Shown here: one piece after another, positions 15,943 to 24,819 of the stretch
Layout of the letters: every line of letters begins with the position of its first letter
How positions within the stretch are numbered: the stretch's first letter is position 1
Origin: Bacterioplanoides pacificum
GTDB taxonomy: Bacteria; Pseudomonadota; Gammaproteobacteria; Pseudomonadales; Oceanobacteraceae
Length of the DNA stretch: 64,000 nt
Direction of reading: 5' to 3'
NCBI RefSeq assembly: GCF_042648445.1
Contig: NZ_JBHRYB010000005.1
Coordinates: 744,001 to 808,000, forward strand
The notes under the pieces: model-generated
What the model was told of the DNA's origin: nothing
Database searches by the model: none
What the model saw: the letters and a program-made list of their open reading frames with translations, nothing else
Made by a program: the position numbers and the translations under genes

Positions 15943-18873
15943 ATGAAAAGAATGCTAATTAACGCAACTCAGTCTGAAGAGTTGCGCGTAGCCCTCGTAG
16001 ACGGCCAGAAACTCTACGACCTCGATATTGAACCAGGCTCCCGAGAGCAGAAAAAGGCCAATATCTATAAAGGTAAAATCACTCGCATCGAACCCAGTCT
16101 GGAAGCAGCGTTTGTAGATTTCGGCGCGGAACGTCACGGCTTTTTGCCGCTGAAAGAGATCGCACGCGAATACTTTGTTAAAGACCCGGGCCCGGGCCGC
16201 ATCAATATTAAAGATGTGATCCGTGAAGGTCAGGAAGTGATCATCCAGGTCGACAAAGAAGAACGTGGCAATAAAGGCGCCGCACTGACCACCCAGGTCA
16301 GCCTGGCTGGCCGTTATCTGGTATTAATGCCAAACAACGCCCGTGCCGGTGGCATCTCGCGCCGCATCGAAGGTGATGAACGCACCCAGCTGCGCGAAGC
16401 CATGAAAGGCGTCAGCGTGCCGGACAAAATGGGTGTTATCGTACGCACCGCAGGCATTGGTCGCAGCTCGGAAGAGTTACAGGCCGACCTCGACTACCTG
16501 ACCCAGCTGTGGGATGCCATCAAACGTGCCACCGATGAGCAGGCAGCCCCTTGCCTGCTGCTGCAGGAAAGCAACGTCATTATCCGCGCTATTCGTGACT
16601 ACCTGCGCCAGGACATCGGTGAAGTTTTAATCGATACCGAAGCAGCCTACAACGAAGCTCTGAGCTTTGTGCAGCAGGTAATGCCGCACTACGAAAACAA
16701 GTTCAAGCTGTATCAGGACAGCGTACCGCTGTTTAATCGTTATCAGATCGAAAGCCAGATCGAAAGCGCCTTCCAGCGCGAAGTGAAACTGCCATCCGGT
16801 GGTTCCATCGTGATCGACCCGACAGAAGCCCTGGTATCTATCGATATCAACTCGGCGCGCGCCACCAAGGGTTCAGACATTGAAGAAACTGCTCTGAACA
16901 CCAACCTGGAAGCAGCCGACGAAATCGCCCGCCAACTGCGCCTGCGTGATATGGGTGGCCTGATCGTGATCGACTTTATCGACATGATGGCCAACAAAAA
17001 TCAGCGCGAAGTTGAAGGTCGCCTGAAAAAGGCTCTGGAAATGGACCGTGCCCGGGTTCAGGTTGGCCGTATCTCACGTTTTGGCCTGGTCGAAATGTCT
17101 CGCCAGCGCCTGCGCCCTTCTCTCGGCGAAACCAGTGGCCATGTGTGCCCGCGCTGCTCCGGCACCGGGGTTATCCGCGACATCCAGTCATCAGGCCTGT
17201 CTATTCTGCGCCTGATCGAAGAAGAAGCTGCCAAAGAAAACACGGGGCAGATCCGTGCCATTGTACCGGTACCGGTTGCCAGCTTCCTGCTGAACGAGAA
17301 ACGTAATCTGATCGCCGGCATCGAACAGCGTCACAACACCAAAGTGTTGGTATTACCGAATCCACACATGGAAACCCCGCACTACGAAGTCCTGCGTCTG
17401 CGCCCGGATGACAGCCTGATCGGCGAAGCCAGTTACGAACAGGAGCCACAAAGCAGTGAAGTTGAATACGGCGTCGACCTGGCTCCGATCGACACCAGCC
17501 GGCCACAACAAACAGCGGCGGTTAAAGGTGTACAACGTAAAGCACCTGCTCCCAAAGCAGAGCCTGTAAGTGAAAAAACCGGCTTCTTTGGCAAACTGAG
17601 CAAGGCACTCTCCACACTGTTTGATAGCAACGAAGAAGAAAGCAAAACAGACAGCAACAAAGAAAAACAACCGTCACGTAACAACCAGAACCGTAAAGAG
17701 AGTGGTAACCGTGGCCGTAACAACGAGCGCAATCAGAATCAGCGCCGCAATAATGACAACCGTCGCGACGACAGCCGCAACAAGCGCAATGAACGCTCCG
17801 ACAATCGTTCAGAAAACGACAGCGGCCGCAGTGATAATCGCAACAAGCGTAACGACAACCGCAACGACAACCGCAATAAACGCAGCGATAACCGTCGCGA
17901 TGATACACGTCGTGAAGAAAGCCGCCGTGACGATAAGCGCAACGACAGCACCTGTGAGGATAAGCCCCGTAAAGCGGAAAGCGCCAACACCGGCAGCGAA
18001 AAAGACAGACGCAGCGAAGGCAACAAAGCGCAGCGTCGTGATCGCAATAAGGACAGCAATCCGCGTCGTCGCCGTCAGCCGCGGGAAAAAGCGGAAGGCC
18101 CAACAGAAATTGTGGTAACCGCAGCAGGAGAAACCAAAACCGAAAGTGACAAGCAGAACGATGCGGGTTCTTCGCTGCTGGAAAACACCAGCACAGAGCA
18201 GAATAACGAAGAGCGTAAGCCACGTCGTGAACGCCGCAGTCGCCGTCGCAACAAACCAAACAAGGAAGCGACAGCAGCGGATAACAACAACGAAAGCGCA
18301 GCACAAACGCCGGCGCCGGACGCTCAGCCTGAAACCACTGAAACAGCAGCGGCCAAGACCAGCGACAAAGCCGACGCCAGCAGCGAACAGCAACCTCGCC
18401 GCCGCAACAGCAACAGCCGCAAACGCAGCAACGCCGATGCGACACCTGCGACTGACGCCGTAGCAAAAGACGCTGCTCAGGCAGCTCCTGCGGAAGAAAA
18501 ACCGGCTACTGAGCCTCAGGCGAACAGCCAGGCAGACACAAACGAAGCTGCATCCGTTGACACCAAACCGGTAAGCGAAGCAGTAGCTGAAAAGGTAGCG
18601 GCAGAAACGGAAGCGCCACAACCGGAAGCCACGACTGAATCAGCCGGGCAGCAACCGGAGCAACCGGCAACTGAGATCAAAGCTGAAGCCCAACCTGCGC
18701 CAGAATCCAAAACCGACGCAGAAGACGCACCGGCCGAAGAAGCCACAGCATCTGATAGCAAAGAGAGTAAGGCAGCAGCTTCAGGACGTCGTCGTTCACG
18801 TCGCCGCGCACCGGGCAGAGCCCCCAATGATCCGCGCAACAAGGCGGTGACTGAGGCAAACAGCGGGGAATAA
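15943..18873 (+). CDS. rne: Ribonuclease E
   Basis: 976 residues. Catalytic half: S1 domain near residues 35-120, DNase I-like site with Asp301 and Asp344 (43 apart, as E. coli Asp303/Asp346), and zinc-link CPRC at 402-405. From about residue 530 it is a disordered scaffold: a tract built mainly of Asn, Arg and Asp (about 580-680), then Ala/Glu/Pro-rich sequence, ending in an Arg-rich patch (RRRSRRRAPGR). These would bind RNA and degradosome partners; the membrane helix is not obvious by eye. The start MKRMLINATQ is the family start. Ends before a strong bidirectional terminator. Confidence 0.97.
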   Translation: MKRMLINATQSEELRVALVDGQKLYDLDIEPGSREQKKANIYKGKITRIEPSLEAAFVDFGAERHGFLPLKEIAREYFVKDPGPGRINIKDVIREGQEVIIQVDKEERGNKGAALTTQVSLAGRYLVLMPNNARAGGISRRIEGDERTQLREAMKGVSVPDKMGVIVRTAGIGRSSEELQADLDYLTQLWDAIKRATDEQAAPCLLLQESNVIIRAIRDYLRQDIGEVLIDTEAAYNEALSFVQQVMPHYENKFKLYQDSVPLFNRYQIESQIESAFQREVKLPSGGSIVIDPTEALVSIDINSARATKGSDIEETALNTNLEAADEIARQLRLRDMGGLIVIDFIDMMANKNQREVEGRLKKALEMDRARVQVGRISRFGLVEMSRQRLRPSLGETSGHVCPRCSGTGVIRDIQSSGLSILRLIEEEAAKENTGQIRAIVPVPVASFLLNEKRNLIAGIEQRHNTKVLVLPNPHMETPHYEVLRLRPDDSLIGEASYEQEPQSSEVEYGVDLAPIDTSRPQQTAAVKGVQRKAPAPKAEPVSEKTGFFGKLSKALSTLFDSNEEESKTDSNKEKQPSRNNQNRKESGNRGRNNERNQNQRRNNDNRRDDSRNKRNERSDNRSENDSGRSDNRNKRNDNRNDNRNKRSDNRRDDTRREESRRDDKRNDSTCEDKPRKAESANTGSEKDRRSEGNKAQRRDRNKDSNPRRRRQPREKAEGPTEIVVTAAGETKTESDKQNDAGSSLLENTSTEQNNEERKPRRERRSRRRNKPNKEATAADNNNESAAQTPAPDAQPETTETAAAKTSDKADASSEQQPRRRNSNSRKRSNADATPATDAVAKDAAQAAPAEEKPATEPQANSQADTNEAASVDTKPVSEAVAEKVAAETEAPQPEATTESAGQQPEQPATEIKAEAQPAPESKTDAEDAPAEEATASDSKESKAAASGRRRSRRRAPGRAPNDPRNKAVTEANSGE

Positions 18874-18919
18874 CCGCTGCGTTGCGCTGGCAACCTGCCA
18901 GCGAAACTCGCATTATCTG

Positions 18920-18963
18920 CCAGACATAAAAAAGCAGCCTGATGGCTGCTTTTTTATGTCTGG
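18920..18963. terminator. Bidirectional intrinsic terminator, 20-bp perfect stem
   Basis: Arms 18920-18939 and 18944-18963 are perfect complements with a TGAT loop; each arm contains a six-base A or T run. It ends rne on the plus strand and the acrylyl-CoA reductase-like gene on the minus strand. Confidence 0.93.
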
Positions 18964-18972
18964 TGTTATCGG

Positions 18973-19965
18973 TTATTCCGCATTCAGATTCAACCGATAG
19001 CGTCCAACGCCCTGGCCCGCCAACACCTTGTCGAGAACCTCACTCAGCTGCGAACGTCCTATTTCGGTAGTCATTTGTTCCAGCTCAGGCAAACACCAGG
19101 CATCAGCCGCCTTATCCAGCACCGCCTGCTTCTGCTCTCTGGGAATTTCTACTGAGTCCACTCCCAATAAGCTGACTCCCCGCAAAATAAACGGAAAGAC
19201 ACTGGCCTCAACCTTAATGCCGGCAATCATACCGCAAGTAGTGACGGCCCCTTCAGGCTGAATCTGTGGAATCAGCCCCGATACCAGATCACCTCCGACC
19301 GTATCAACAGCAGCCTGGTACAACGGCTTAGCCATCGCCTTGCCCTTGGCCGCCAATATCTCGTCCCGGGTCAGGAAGCCACTGGCCCCCAGCGCTTGCA
19401 GAAAGGACTGCTGCTCCGGCTTACCGGTTACTGCCAACACCTCATAACCCAGCCTGGCCAGCAACGCCACCGCTACAGAACCCACGCCACCGGTTGCACC
19501 GGTCACAACCACCGGCCCGTTTGCCGGGCAAATACCATTACGCTCAAGTTTCTGCACGCTCAATGCCGCGGTAAAACCCGCCGTCCCCCAGGACATGGCT
19601 GCTGCCGTGGTTAACGATTCCGGCAAGCGCAACACCCAGGAAGCCGGCACCCGCACCTGTTGTGCAAAACCGCCTGCGGTGTTCATCCCTAAGTCATAAC
19701 CAAATACCACCACCCGATCGCCTGCAGCAAAACCGGCATCACAGCTATCCGCAACAACACCGGCGACATCGATACCCGGCGTATGCGGATATTCACGGGT
19801 GACCCCTTTATTGCCACTGGCCGATAATGCATCTTTGTAATTGATCGATGAATATTCAACATCGATTAACACATCACCCGCTGGCAGCTGAGCAGCTTCC
19901 TGACTCTGCCATGAAGCCGTCATCCCCTGTTCGGTTTCACTCACCCGATACGCCTGAAATGTCAT
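18973..19965 (-). CDS. acuI: Zinc-free MDR oxidoreductase, YhdH/AcuI acrylyl-CoA reductase family
   Basis: 330 residues. The ATG at 19963-19965 is chosen over an adjacent GTG because AGGAG sits six bases upstream. GroES-like N-terminal half (about 1-120), then a Rossmann domain with GATGGVGSVA for NADPH. The YhdH/AcuI hallmark is seen in DALSASGNKGVTREYPHTPGIDVAG. Family members reduce acryloyl-CoA, which arises from DMSP or 3-hydroxypropionate; that chemistry fits a marine host but is not proven here. Thirteen bases after sohB, so the two likely form an operon. Confidence 0.85.
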   Translation of the reverse strand: MTFQAYRVSETEQGMTASWQSQEAAQLPAGDVLIDVEYSSINYKDALSASGNKGVTREYPHTPGIDVAGVVADSCDAGFAAGDRVVVFGYDLGMNTAGGFAQQVRVPASWVLRLPESLTTAAAMSWGTAGFTAALSVQKLERNGICPANGPVVVTGATGGVGSVAVALLARLGYEVLAVTGKPEQQSFLQALGASGFLTRDEILAAKGKAMAKPLYQAAVDTVGGDLVSGLIPQIQPEGAVTTCGMIAGIKVEASVFPFILRGVSLLGVDSVEIPREQKQAVLDKAADAWCLPELEQMTTEIGRSQLSEVLDKVLAGQGVGRYRLNLNAE

Positions 19966-19978
19966 CACCTTCTCCTGA

Positions 19979-21046
19979 TCAGCCTTTACTTTGCATTCGA
20001 TTCTGAGCCGCGGTTAACATCCGGGTCAGGGCCGCTTCAACCCCACCCTGCACAGCCATACCCAGTTTTTCCTGCAAGGTTTTACGATATTCATAGCGCA
20101 CTGAAAACACCTCGGCATTTTCACATGCAGCCACCAGATAATCGTCGCTGGTACCGATCTGATCAATAAGACCATTCTCCAGTGCCTGCTGGCCATACCA
20201 GATATCCCCGGTTGCCACCGCTTCAACGTTCAGCGTCTTGCGGTAACGTGCCACATGCCCTTTAAACAACTCATGAGTATCTTCCAGGTCAGACTGAAAT
20301 TTGTCTTTTGCTTTGGCACTGTTGTGACCAAACATGGTTACTGTGCGCTTATATTCACCCGCGGTGAACAACTCAAAATCCACATCATGCTTCTTCAACA
20401 GGCGGTTAAAGTTAGGCAACTGCGCCACAACACCAATCGAACCAATAATGGCGAACGGTGCAGCAACAATTTTATCCGCCAGACACGCCATCATATAACC
20501 ACCACTGGCCGCCACCCTATCCACGCAGACGGTCAGCGGGATGCCTTTATCGCGGATACGCTGCAGCTGAGAGGCTGCCAGACCATAGCTGTGCACCATG
20601 CCGCCACCGCTTTCCAGGGTTACAACCACTTCATCGCTGGCTTGGGCCAGGGTCAATACCGCGGTGATTTCCTGACGCAGCAAGTCGACATCGGAGGCTT
20701 TAATATCACCATCAAAATCCAGTACAAATACTCGCTTAGCCGCTGCAGCCGGGCTGTCTTCTGCTTTATTTTTAGCGGCTTTTTTCGCTGTTTTTTCTTT
20801 CTCTTTGTCTTCTTTTTTCTTTTCTTTCGCCATCTGTTTCAACAGCTGCTTATCCAGCAGTGCATCTTCAAGCTGCTCTTTGTGCTCTTCCAGTTCATCA
20901 TTGAGCTTTTTAATACTGAGTTCGCCTTCATTACTGCTCTTCTGGCGGGCACCGATAGAAACAATTCCACCCACCACGATCAGTATTGCGATTACAATCG
21001 TTATTGCCTTCAGCAAGAAGGCGCCGTATTCAGTCAGAAATTCCAC
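19979..21046 (-). CDS. sohB: Inner membrane S49 protease SohB
   Basis: 355 residues. One N-terminal membrane segment (about residues 10-32), then a highly charged Lys/Glu coiled stretch (about 45-95), then the protease domain with Ser181 (AASGGYM) and Lys233 (GEYKRT), 52 residues apart. Length agrees with E. coli SohB (349). The role is suppression or degradation of misfolded periplasmic proteins. Upstream partner of the acuI-like gene. Confidence 0.93.
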   Translation of the reverse strand: MEFLTEYGAFLLKAITIVIAILIVVGGIVSIGARQKSSNEGELSIKKLNDELEEHKEQLEDALLDKQLLKQMAKEKKKEDKEKEKTAKKAAKNKAEDSPAAAAKRVFVLDFDGDIKASDVDLLRQEITAVLTLAQASDEVVVTLESGGGMVHSYGLAASQLQRIRDKGIPLTVCVDRVAASGGYMMACLADKIVAAPFAIIGSIGVVAQLPNFNRLLKKHDVDFELFTAGEYKRTVTMFGHNSAKAKDKFQSDLEDTHELFKGHVARYRKTLNVEAVATGDIWYGQQALENGLIDQIGTSDDYLVAACENAEVFSVRYEYRKTLQEKLGMAVQGGVEAALTRMLTAAQNRMQSKG

Positions 21047-21185
21047 TCAGGGTTCCTTATAAACAAATATGTAAGCGGCCAAGCATAGCGCAAACTGCGG
21101 GCCGGACAAACCGGTGGATTGCTACCCGGCAAGCCGATCAGTTATGGCGCATAAAGACAGATTCAAACAAACGTATGAAATTCGA

Positions 21186-21214
21186 TTGACACCCGATCAA
21201 TGTAACCATAGAGT
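21186..21214 (+). promoter_or_regulatory. Sigma-70 type promoter of the SCP2 gene
   Basis: A perfect -35 TTGACA (21186-21191), 17-base spacer and -10 TAGAGT (21209-21214, four of six). It points to the SCP2-domain gene and predicts a leader of about 93 bases. Confidence 0.6.
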
Positions 21215-21313
21215 GACCGACGTCCATTTAACGACACGTTCAAGAACAGGACGCTGAACCGTAACATCTCAGCTGAATACCTGTTTTACTCAAGCAATAA
21301 AAAGGAAACCGTT

Positions 21314-21628
21314 ATGGCATCTGTTGCAGAAATCATTGAAACCATGAACAGCAAGTTCAACGCCGACGCTGCTGCTGGCCTGGACCTGATCTTCCAATTT
21401 AACATCGAAGACGGTGACACTTACCACCTGATCGTTAAAGACGGCACTTGCTCTGTCGCTGCTGGCGAAAACGACGATGCAAACGTTACCCTGATCATGA
21501 ACACCGAAACGTTCGCTGGCATTGCGTCTGGCGAAACTGACGGCATGCAGGCTTTCATGTCCGGTCAACTGCGCGTTGAAGGCGACATGATGCTGGCAAC
21601 CAAACTGGGCGAACTGTTCCCGGCTTAA
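21314..21628 (+). CDS. Freestanding SCP2 sterol-binding domain protein
   Basis: 104 residues, a single SCP2 domain and nothing else, acidic, no signal peptide or membrane segment. The hallmarks are FNIEDGDTYHLIVKDG in the beta sheet and the C-terminal SGQLRVEGDMMLATKLGELF. SCP2 folds bind lipids or acyl chains in a hydrophobic tunnel; the ligand is unknown. The gene is a unit on its own, with a good promoter, AAGGAAA SD and strong terminator. Its codons look biased to those of highly expressed genes (CTG, AAC, GAA, GGC). Confidence 0.88.
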   Translation: MASVAEIIETMNSKFNADAAAGLDLIFQFNIEDGDTYHLIVKDGTCSVAAGENDDANVTLIMNTETFAGIASGETDGMQAFMSGQLRVEGDMMLATKLGELFPA

Positions 21629-21642
21629 TCGCTGAGCCATTC

Positions 21643-21683
21643 GCACAAAAAAAACCGCTCCGGATGGAGCGGTTTTTTTGTGC
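21643..21683. terminator. Bidirectional terminator between SCP2 gene and sthA
   Basis: GCACA plus an A-run, ACCGCTCC, a GGAT loop and the complementary GGAGCGGT plus T-run and GTGC form a long near-perfect hairpin. Both strands place a T-run after the GC stem, so it serves both convergent genes. Confidence 0.92.
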
Positions 21684-21722
21684 TTGGAAATAACCGCCGG
21701 CGCCAGCCAGCGGCAAATAATC

Positions 21723-23114
21723 CTACAGCCGGTTCAGACCGTTTAATGCGGCTACCCGATACGCTTCCGCCATAGTCGGATAGTTAAAGGTGGTATTAAC
21801 AAAATACTTCAGGGTATTACCCTCACCTTTCTGCTCCATAATCGCCTGGCCGATATGAACAATTTCGGCGGCCTGGTCACCAAAACAGTGAATCCCCAGA
21901 ATTTCCAGCGTTTCCCGGTGGAACAGAATTTTCAGCATACCAACACCTTCTGCTGTAATCTGAGCACGGGCAATATTTTTAAAGAATGCCTGCCCAACTT
22001 CATAAGGTACCTTTTCTTCCGTCAGTTGATGTTCGGTTTTACCCACGGAGCTGATTTCCGGAATGGTATAAATACCGGTTGGCACTGAACCAACAAAACG
22101 AAAATCTTCCGGAGACGCAATTTTTGCGGCGGCCGCACGCCCCTGGTCGTAAGCAGCAGAGGCCAGCGCAGGCCAGCCGATCACATCGCCAACGGCGTAA
22201 ATATTTTCTACCGCGGTACGGTACTCATTGTCCACCTCCAGCTGACCCCTGCTATTGGTTTCCAGACCGATATTTTCCAGCCCCAGCCCCTTGGTATTAC
22301 CACTGCGGCCAGCCGCCCAGAGGAAGGCATCGGCTTTCACCTTTTTACCGGATGCCATCCGCATGGTGACGTAGCGATCATTAATTTCAAGAGAGTCAAA
22401 CTGTTCGTTATGACGAATCAGCGCGCCTTTATCGCGCAGGTGATAACTTAACGCATCGGATATTTCGTCATCCAGGAAGTTCAGCAAGCGGTCACCTGGG
22501 TGTATCAGATCCACTTTTACACCAAGCCCAGAAAAAATAGAGGCGTATTCACAACCAATCACACCAGCACCGTAAATAATAATGGTACGCGGCGTATGCT
22601 CCAGCTGCAGCACAGTATCCGAGTCATAGACCCGTGGATGGCTGAAGTCGATGTTATCCGGCCGCCACGGGCTGGAACCGGTTGCAATCACGACCTCTTT
22701 GGCATGCAGCCGGGTATTGGTGACCGTACCATTAAAGACATCGATCGTATTGGCATCGGCAAACCGCGCCTGACCGGTATACACACTGATACGGTTGCGG
22801 CCGTAAAACTCAGTACGCAGCTTCACTTGCTTGGCGATGACCCGCTCAGCATTTTTCAGCACCTGCGGAAAAGAAAACCAGCGCGGCTCACCAATTTCTC
22901 GAAACATCGGATTGGTATTGAACGAAATAATCTGCTTCACCGCATGACGTAAAGCCTTAGACGGAATTGTCCCCCAGTGGGTACAGTTTCCTCCGACCAT
23001 ATTTTTATCTTCTACGACGGCAACCTTTTTGCCTTTTTTGGCGGCGTTCATCGCAGCACCTTCCCCTGCCGGGCCGGCGCCAATGATGACTACGTCGTAA
23101 TGATAATCTGCCAT
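21723..23114 (-). CDS. sthA: Soluble pyridine nucleotide transhydrogenase
   Basis: 463 residues. FAD/NAD flavoprotein of the dihydrolipoamide dehydrogenase fold. GAGPAGEGA at residues 12-20 binds FAD and YGAGVIGCEYA binds NAD(P). In GGNCTHWGTIPSKALR one redox Cys (Cys44) is kept and the second is Thr49, the mark of SthA as opposed to disulfide reductases. It passes electrons between NADPH and NAD+. Next to nqrM-apbE as in Pseudomonas, on the same strand. Confidence 0.95.
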   Translation of the reverse strand: MADYHYDVVIIGAGPAGEGAAMNAAKKGKKVAVVEDKNMVGGNCTHWGTIPSKALRHAVKQIISFNTNPMFREIGEPRWFSFPQVLKNAERVIAKQVKLRTEFYGRNRISVYTGQARFADANTIDVFNGTVTNTRLHAKEVVIATGSSPWRPDNIDFSHPRVYDSDTVLQLEHTPRTIIIYGAGVIGCEYASIFSGLGVKVDLIHPGDRLLNFLDDEISDALSYHLRDKGALIRHNEQFDSLEINDRYVTMRMASGKKVKADAFLWAAGRSGNTKGLGLENIGLETNSRGQLEVDNEYRTAVENIYAVGDVIGWPALASAAYDQGRAAAAKIASPEDFRFVGSVPTGIYTIPEISSVGKTEHQLTEEKVPYEVGQAFFKNIARAQITAEGVGMLKILFHRETLEILGIHCFGDQAAEIVHIGQAIMEQKGEGNTLKYFVNTTFNYPTMAEAYRVAALNGLNRL

Positions 23115-23204
23115 GCGGTTACTCCATCATTCATTCAATTTTTTGTTAGACACCTGTCATTGTAGGCGCTATTCATTGTACGTGCCTAGGCGGAAGTCAA
23201 AGGA

Positions 23205-23438
23205 TTAGCGTTTAGTCGCATCATAAAACTCAGCGTCCGCTGATGCTGTTGCTGCCTTTTTGCTTTCTTTTTCACACTTTTGCTTATCGCCACCACACAC
23301 ATCACAAGCGCTTTCCATACCAATGGCCGCCATCCCGCCACAAGAGCCGGATATCGGTTTACGTCCCATCAGCACCCCAACCGCCATGGCAATAACAAAC
23401 AACAGCATGGCTGCAAATACGATTAATAATGTCGACAT
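23205..23438 (-). CDS. nqrM: Na+-NQR maturation factor NqrM
   Basis: 77 residues. One N-terminal membrane helix (about residues 3-23), then four cysteines (Cys33, 45, 48, 55) in SCGGM and CDVCGGDKQKC. In Vibrio NqrM (DUF539) is needed to place the iron between NqrD and NqrE. Five bases follow the apbE stop, so the two are one operon. No nqrABCDEF gene is in the window. Confidence 0.92.
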   Translation of the reverse strand: MSTLLIVFAAMLLFVIAMAVGVLMGRKPISGSCGGMAAIGMESACDVCGGDKQKCEKESKKAATASADAEFYDATKR

Positions 23439-23443
23439 AATAG

Positions 23444-24478
23444 TTACCTGTGTTGATTATTGGTTTGCTGAGCCGCCTCAGGAAACCAGCGTTTAAACTG
23501 CGACGAGGTGCGTTCACTGAAGCCATCCTCCTCGCGCAATATCATATACACCGCCAGCTTTTGCTGCTCTGCCAGAAGCATACCTTTTTCCGGCCCAGCG
23601 ACAGTCAGCGCAGTTGCCCAGGCATCTGCCCGGGCCGAACTGGCATCAATGACAGTAACCGACGCCAGATTATGTCGTACCGGCCGGCCGGTATGGCTGT
23701 CGATGGTATGCGAATAGCGCACGCCATCATCCTCAAAAAAGTTGCGGTAGTCACCCGACGTGGCAACAGCCCGATTTCCCGGCGCAATGATAAGCTGGGG
23801 GTCGGCCTGCATCGCCAGCTGAGGCCGCTCAATAGCGATATGCCAGGGTTTACCACCGGGTTTGCTGCCACCCAGTTTAATTTCACCCCCAATTTCAACC
23901 AGGAAATTATGGTATCCGTGAGCTTCAACCAATGACGCAATATCGTCAACCGCCCACCCCTTTGCCACCGCTGACAAATCCAGATAACGGGGTTCAGCCA
24001 GGCTCAGCTGCCCCTGCTTAAGGCTGAGTACGTCGCTGCCCGTCCGGGCCAGTTTTTGTGTAATTTGTTGCTGTTCCGGAGCCTGGCTGATATTGCCATC
24101 CGGACCAAAGCCCCACAGATTGACCAGCGGCCCAACAGTAATATCAAATGCACCACCGGACTGCCGGTAGATCTGCTGCGAAATCTGCAACACTTCATAA
24201 AGATCGGCCGATACCGTGCGGTTCAGTGGCCAGTGCTGACTCTGATTGATGCGTGATAACTCAGACTCCGGATCATAGGTCGACATGATGCGGTTGATTT
24301 CCGCCAGGCGTTCATCAACCTGCTGCTGCAACTCGGCCGAATCATCATCACTGGCAACCCAGCTGATGTGATACCAGGTGCCCATGGTCGGACCTGAAAT
24401 TTTAACAACACGCTCAGACTGACCACAGCCAGCAAGAAGGAAAATTAACGCCAGAACTGGCAAAAAGGATTTCAACAT
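23444..24478 (-). CDS. apbE: FAD:protein FMN transferase ApbE
   Basis: 344 residues from the ATG at 24476-24478, preceded by GGGGG; the frame stays open further upstream but that part has no family similarity. Lipoprotein signal with lipobox LAGC (Cys17), so a periplasmic, membrane-anchored enzyme. The core includes SGPTMGT, SAVAKGWAVDDIA and LVEIGGEIKLGG. It attaches FMN to Thr residues of NqrB/NqrC or RnfD/RnfG. Pairing with nqrM points to Na+-NQR. Confidence 0.95.
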   Translation of the reverse strand: MLKSFLPVLALIFLLAGCGQSERVVKISGPTMGTWYHISWVASDDDSAELQQQVDERLAEINRIMSTYDPESELSRINQSQHWPLNRTVSADLYEVLQISQQIYRQSGGAFDITVGPLVNLWGFGPDGNISQAPEQQQITQKLARTGSDVLSLKQGQLSLAEPRYLDLSAVAKGWAVDDIASLVEAHGYHNFLVEIGGEIKLGGSKPGGKPWHIAIERPQLAMQADPQLIIAPGNRAVATSGDYRNFFEDDGVRYSHTIDSHTGRPVRHNLASVTVIDASSARADAWATALTVAGPEKGMLLAEQQKLAVYMILREEDGFSERTSSQFKRWFPEAAQQTNNQHR

Positions 24479-24819
24479 GATGCCCCCAACAAGTTGGCGG
24501 CAGTATAAACCATGCACCCCAGTGGCCGATACGGCCGCAATAAAAAACACATTGCTGCGGCAAAGCAACAATCCGGCCCGGGTATTTCTGACAGACGGAA
24601 CTGACTGAGTGAACAAACAAGACGGTTTGCCCATCGATTTACACTATCCTGATGGCTAACTTCTGACAAAACGTTCATTCTGGCAGCAAGAAAGCCAGGC
24701 AGGTTGCGACCCATTAATGATAAATAAATCATTTATAGCTTTTAAGACTTTGCTAAAATAAGATTGGGTTGCAAACAATTATCACGTAGAATTCACCACT
24801 CTGAGTGGAGATTAATTGA
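24479..24819. other. Divergent intergenic region apbE/arsR
   Basis: 341 bases with no gene I can support. It must hold the apbE-nqrM and arsR promoters. In Pseudomonas the nqr operon occupies the stretch upstream of apbE; here no trace of nqrF is visible in any frame. The A/T-rich right half contains the palindrome listed next. Confidence 0.6.
24724..24759 (+). promoter_or_regulatory. Candidate arsR promoter with overlapping palindromic operator
   Basis: ATAAAT-C-ATTTAT (24724-24736) is a perfect 13-base palindrome. A -10-like TAAAAT lies at 24754-24759, so the palindrome overlaps the -35 position, which is a poor match to consensus. This is the usual place for an autoregulatory operator. 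The link to the ArsR protein is inference. Confidence 0.4.

Noticed and set aside
17522..18621. Long antisense and alternate-frame open frames (up to 314 codons) over the rne tail
   Set aside because: They come from the biased repetitive codons of the Asn/Arg/Asp tract; they are rich in Cys/Arg or Leu/Ser runs and have no SD or family likeness.
20255..21088. 277-codon plus-strand frame antisense to sohB
   Set aside because: Completely opposite a well-supported gene and low-complexity (Phe/Leu run opposite the Lys/Glu tract).
24479..24634. 52-codon upstream extension of apbE
   Set aside because: It precedes the lipoprotein signal; the ATG at 24478 gives a proper lipobox and SD-like GGGGG.
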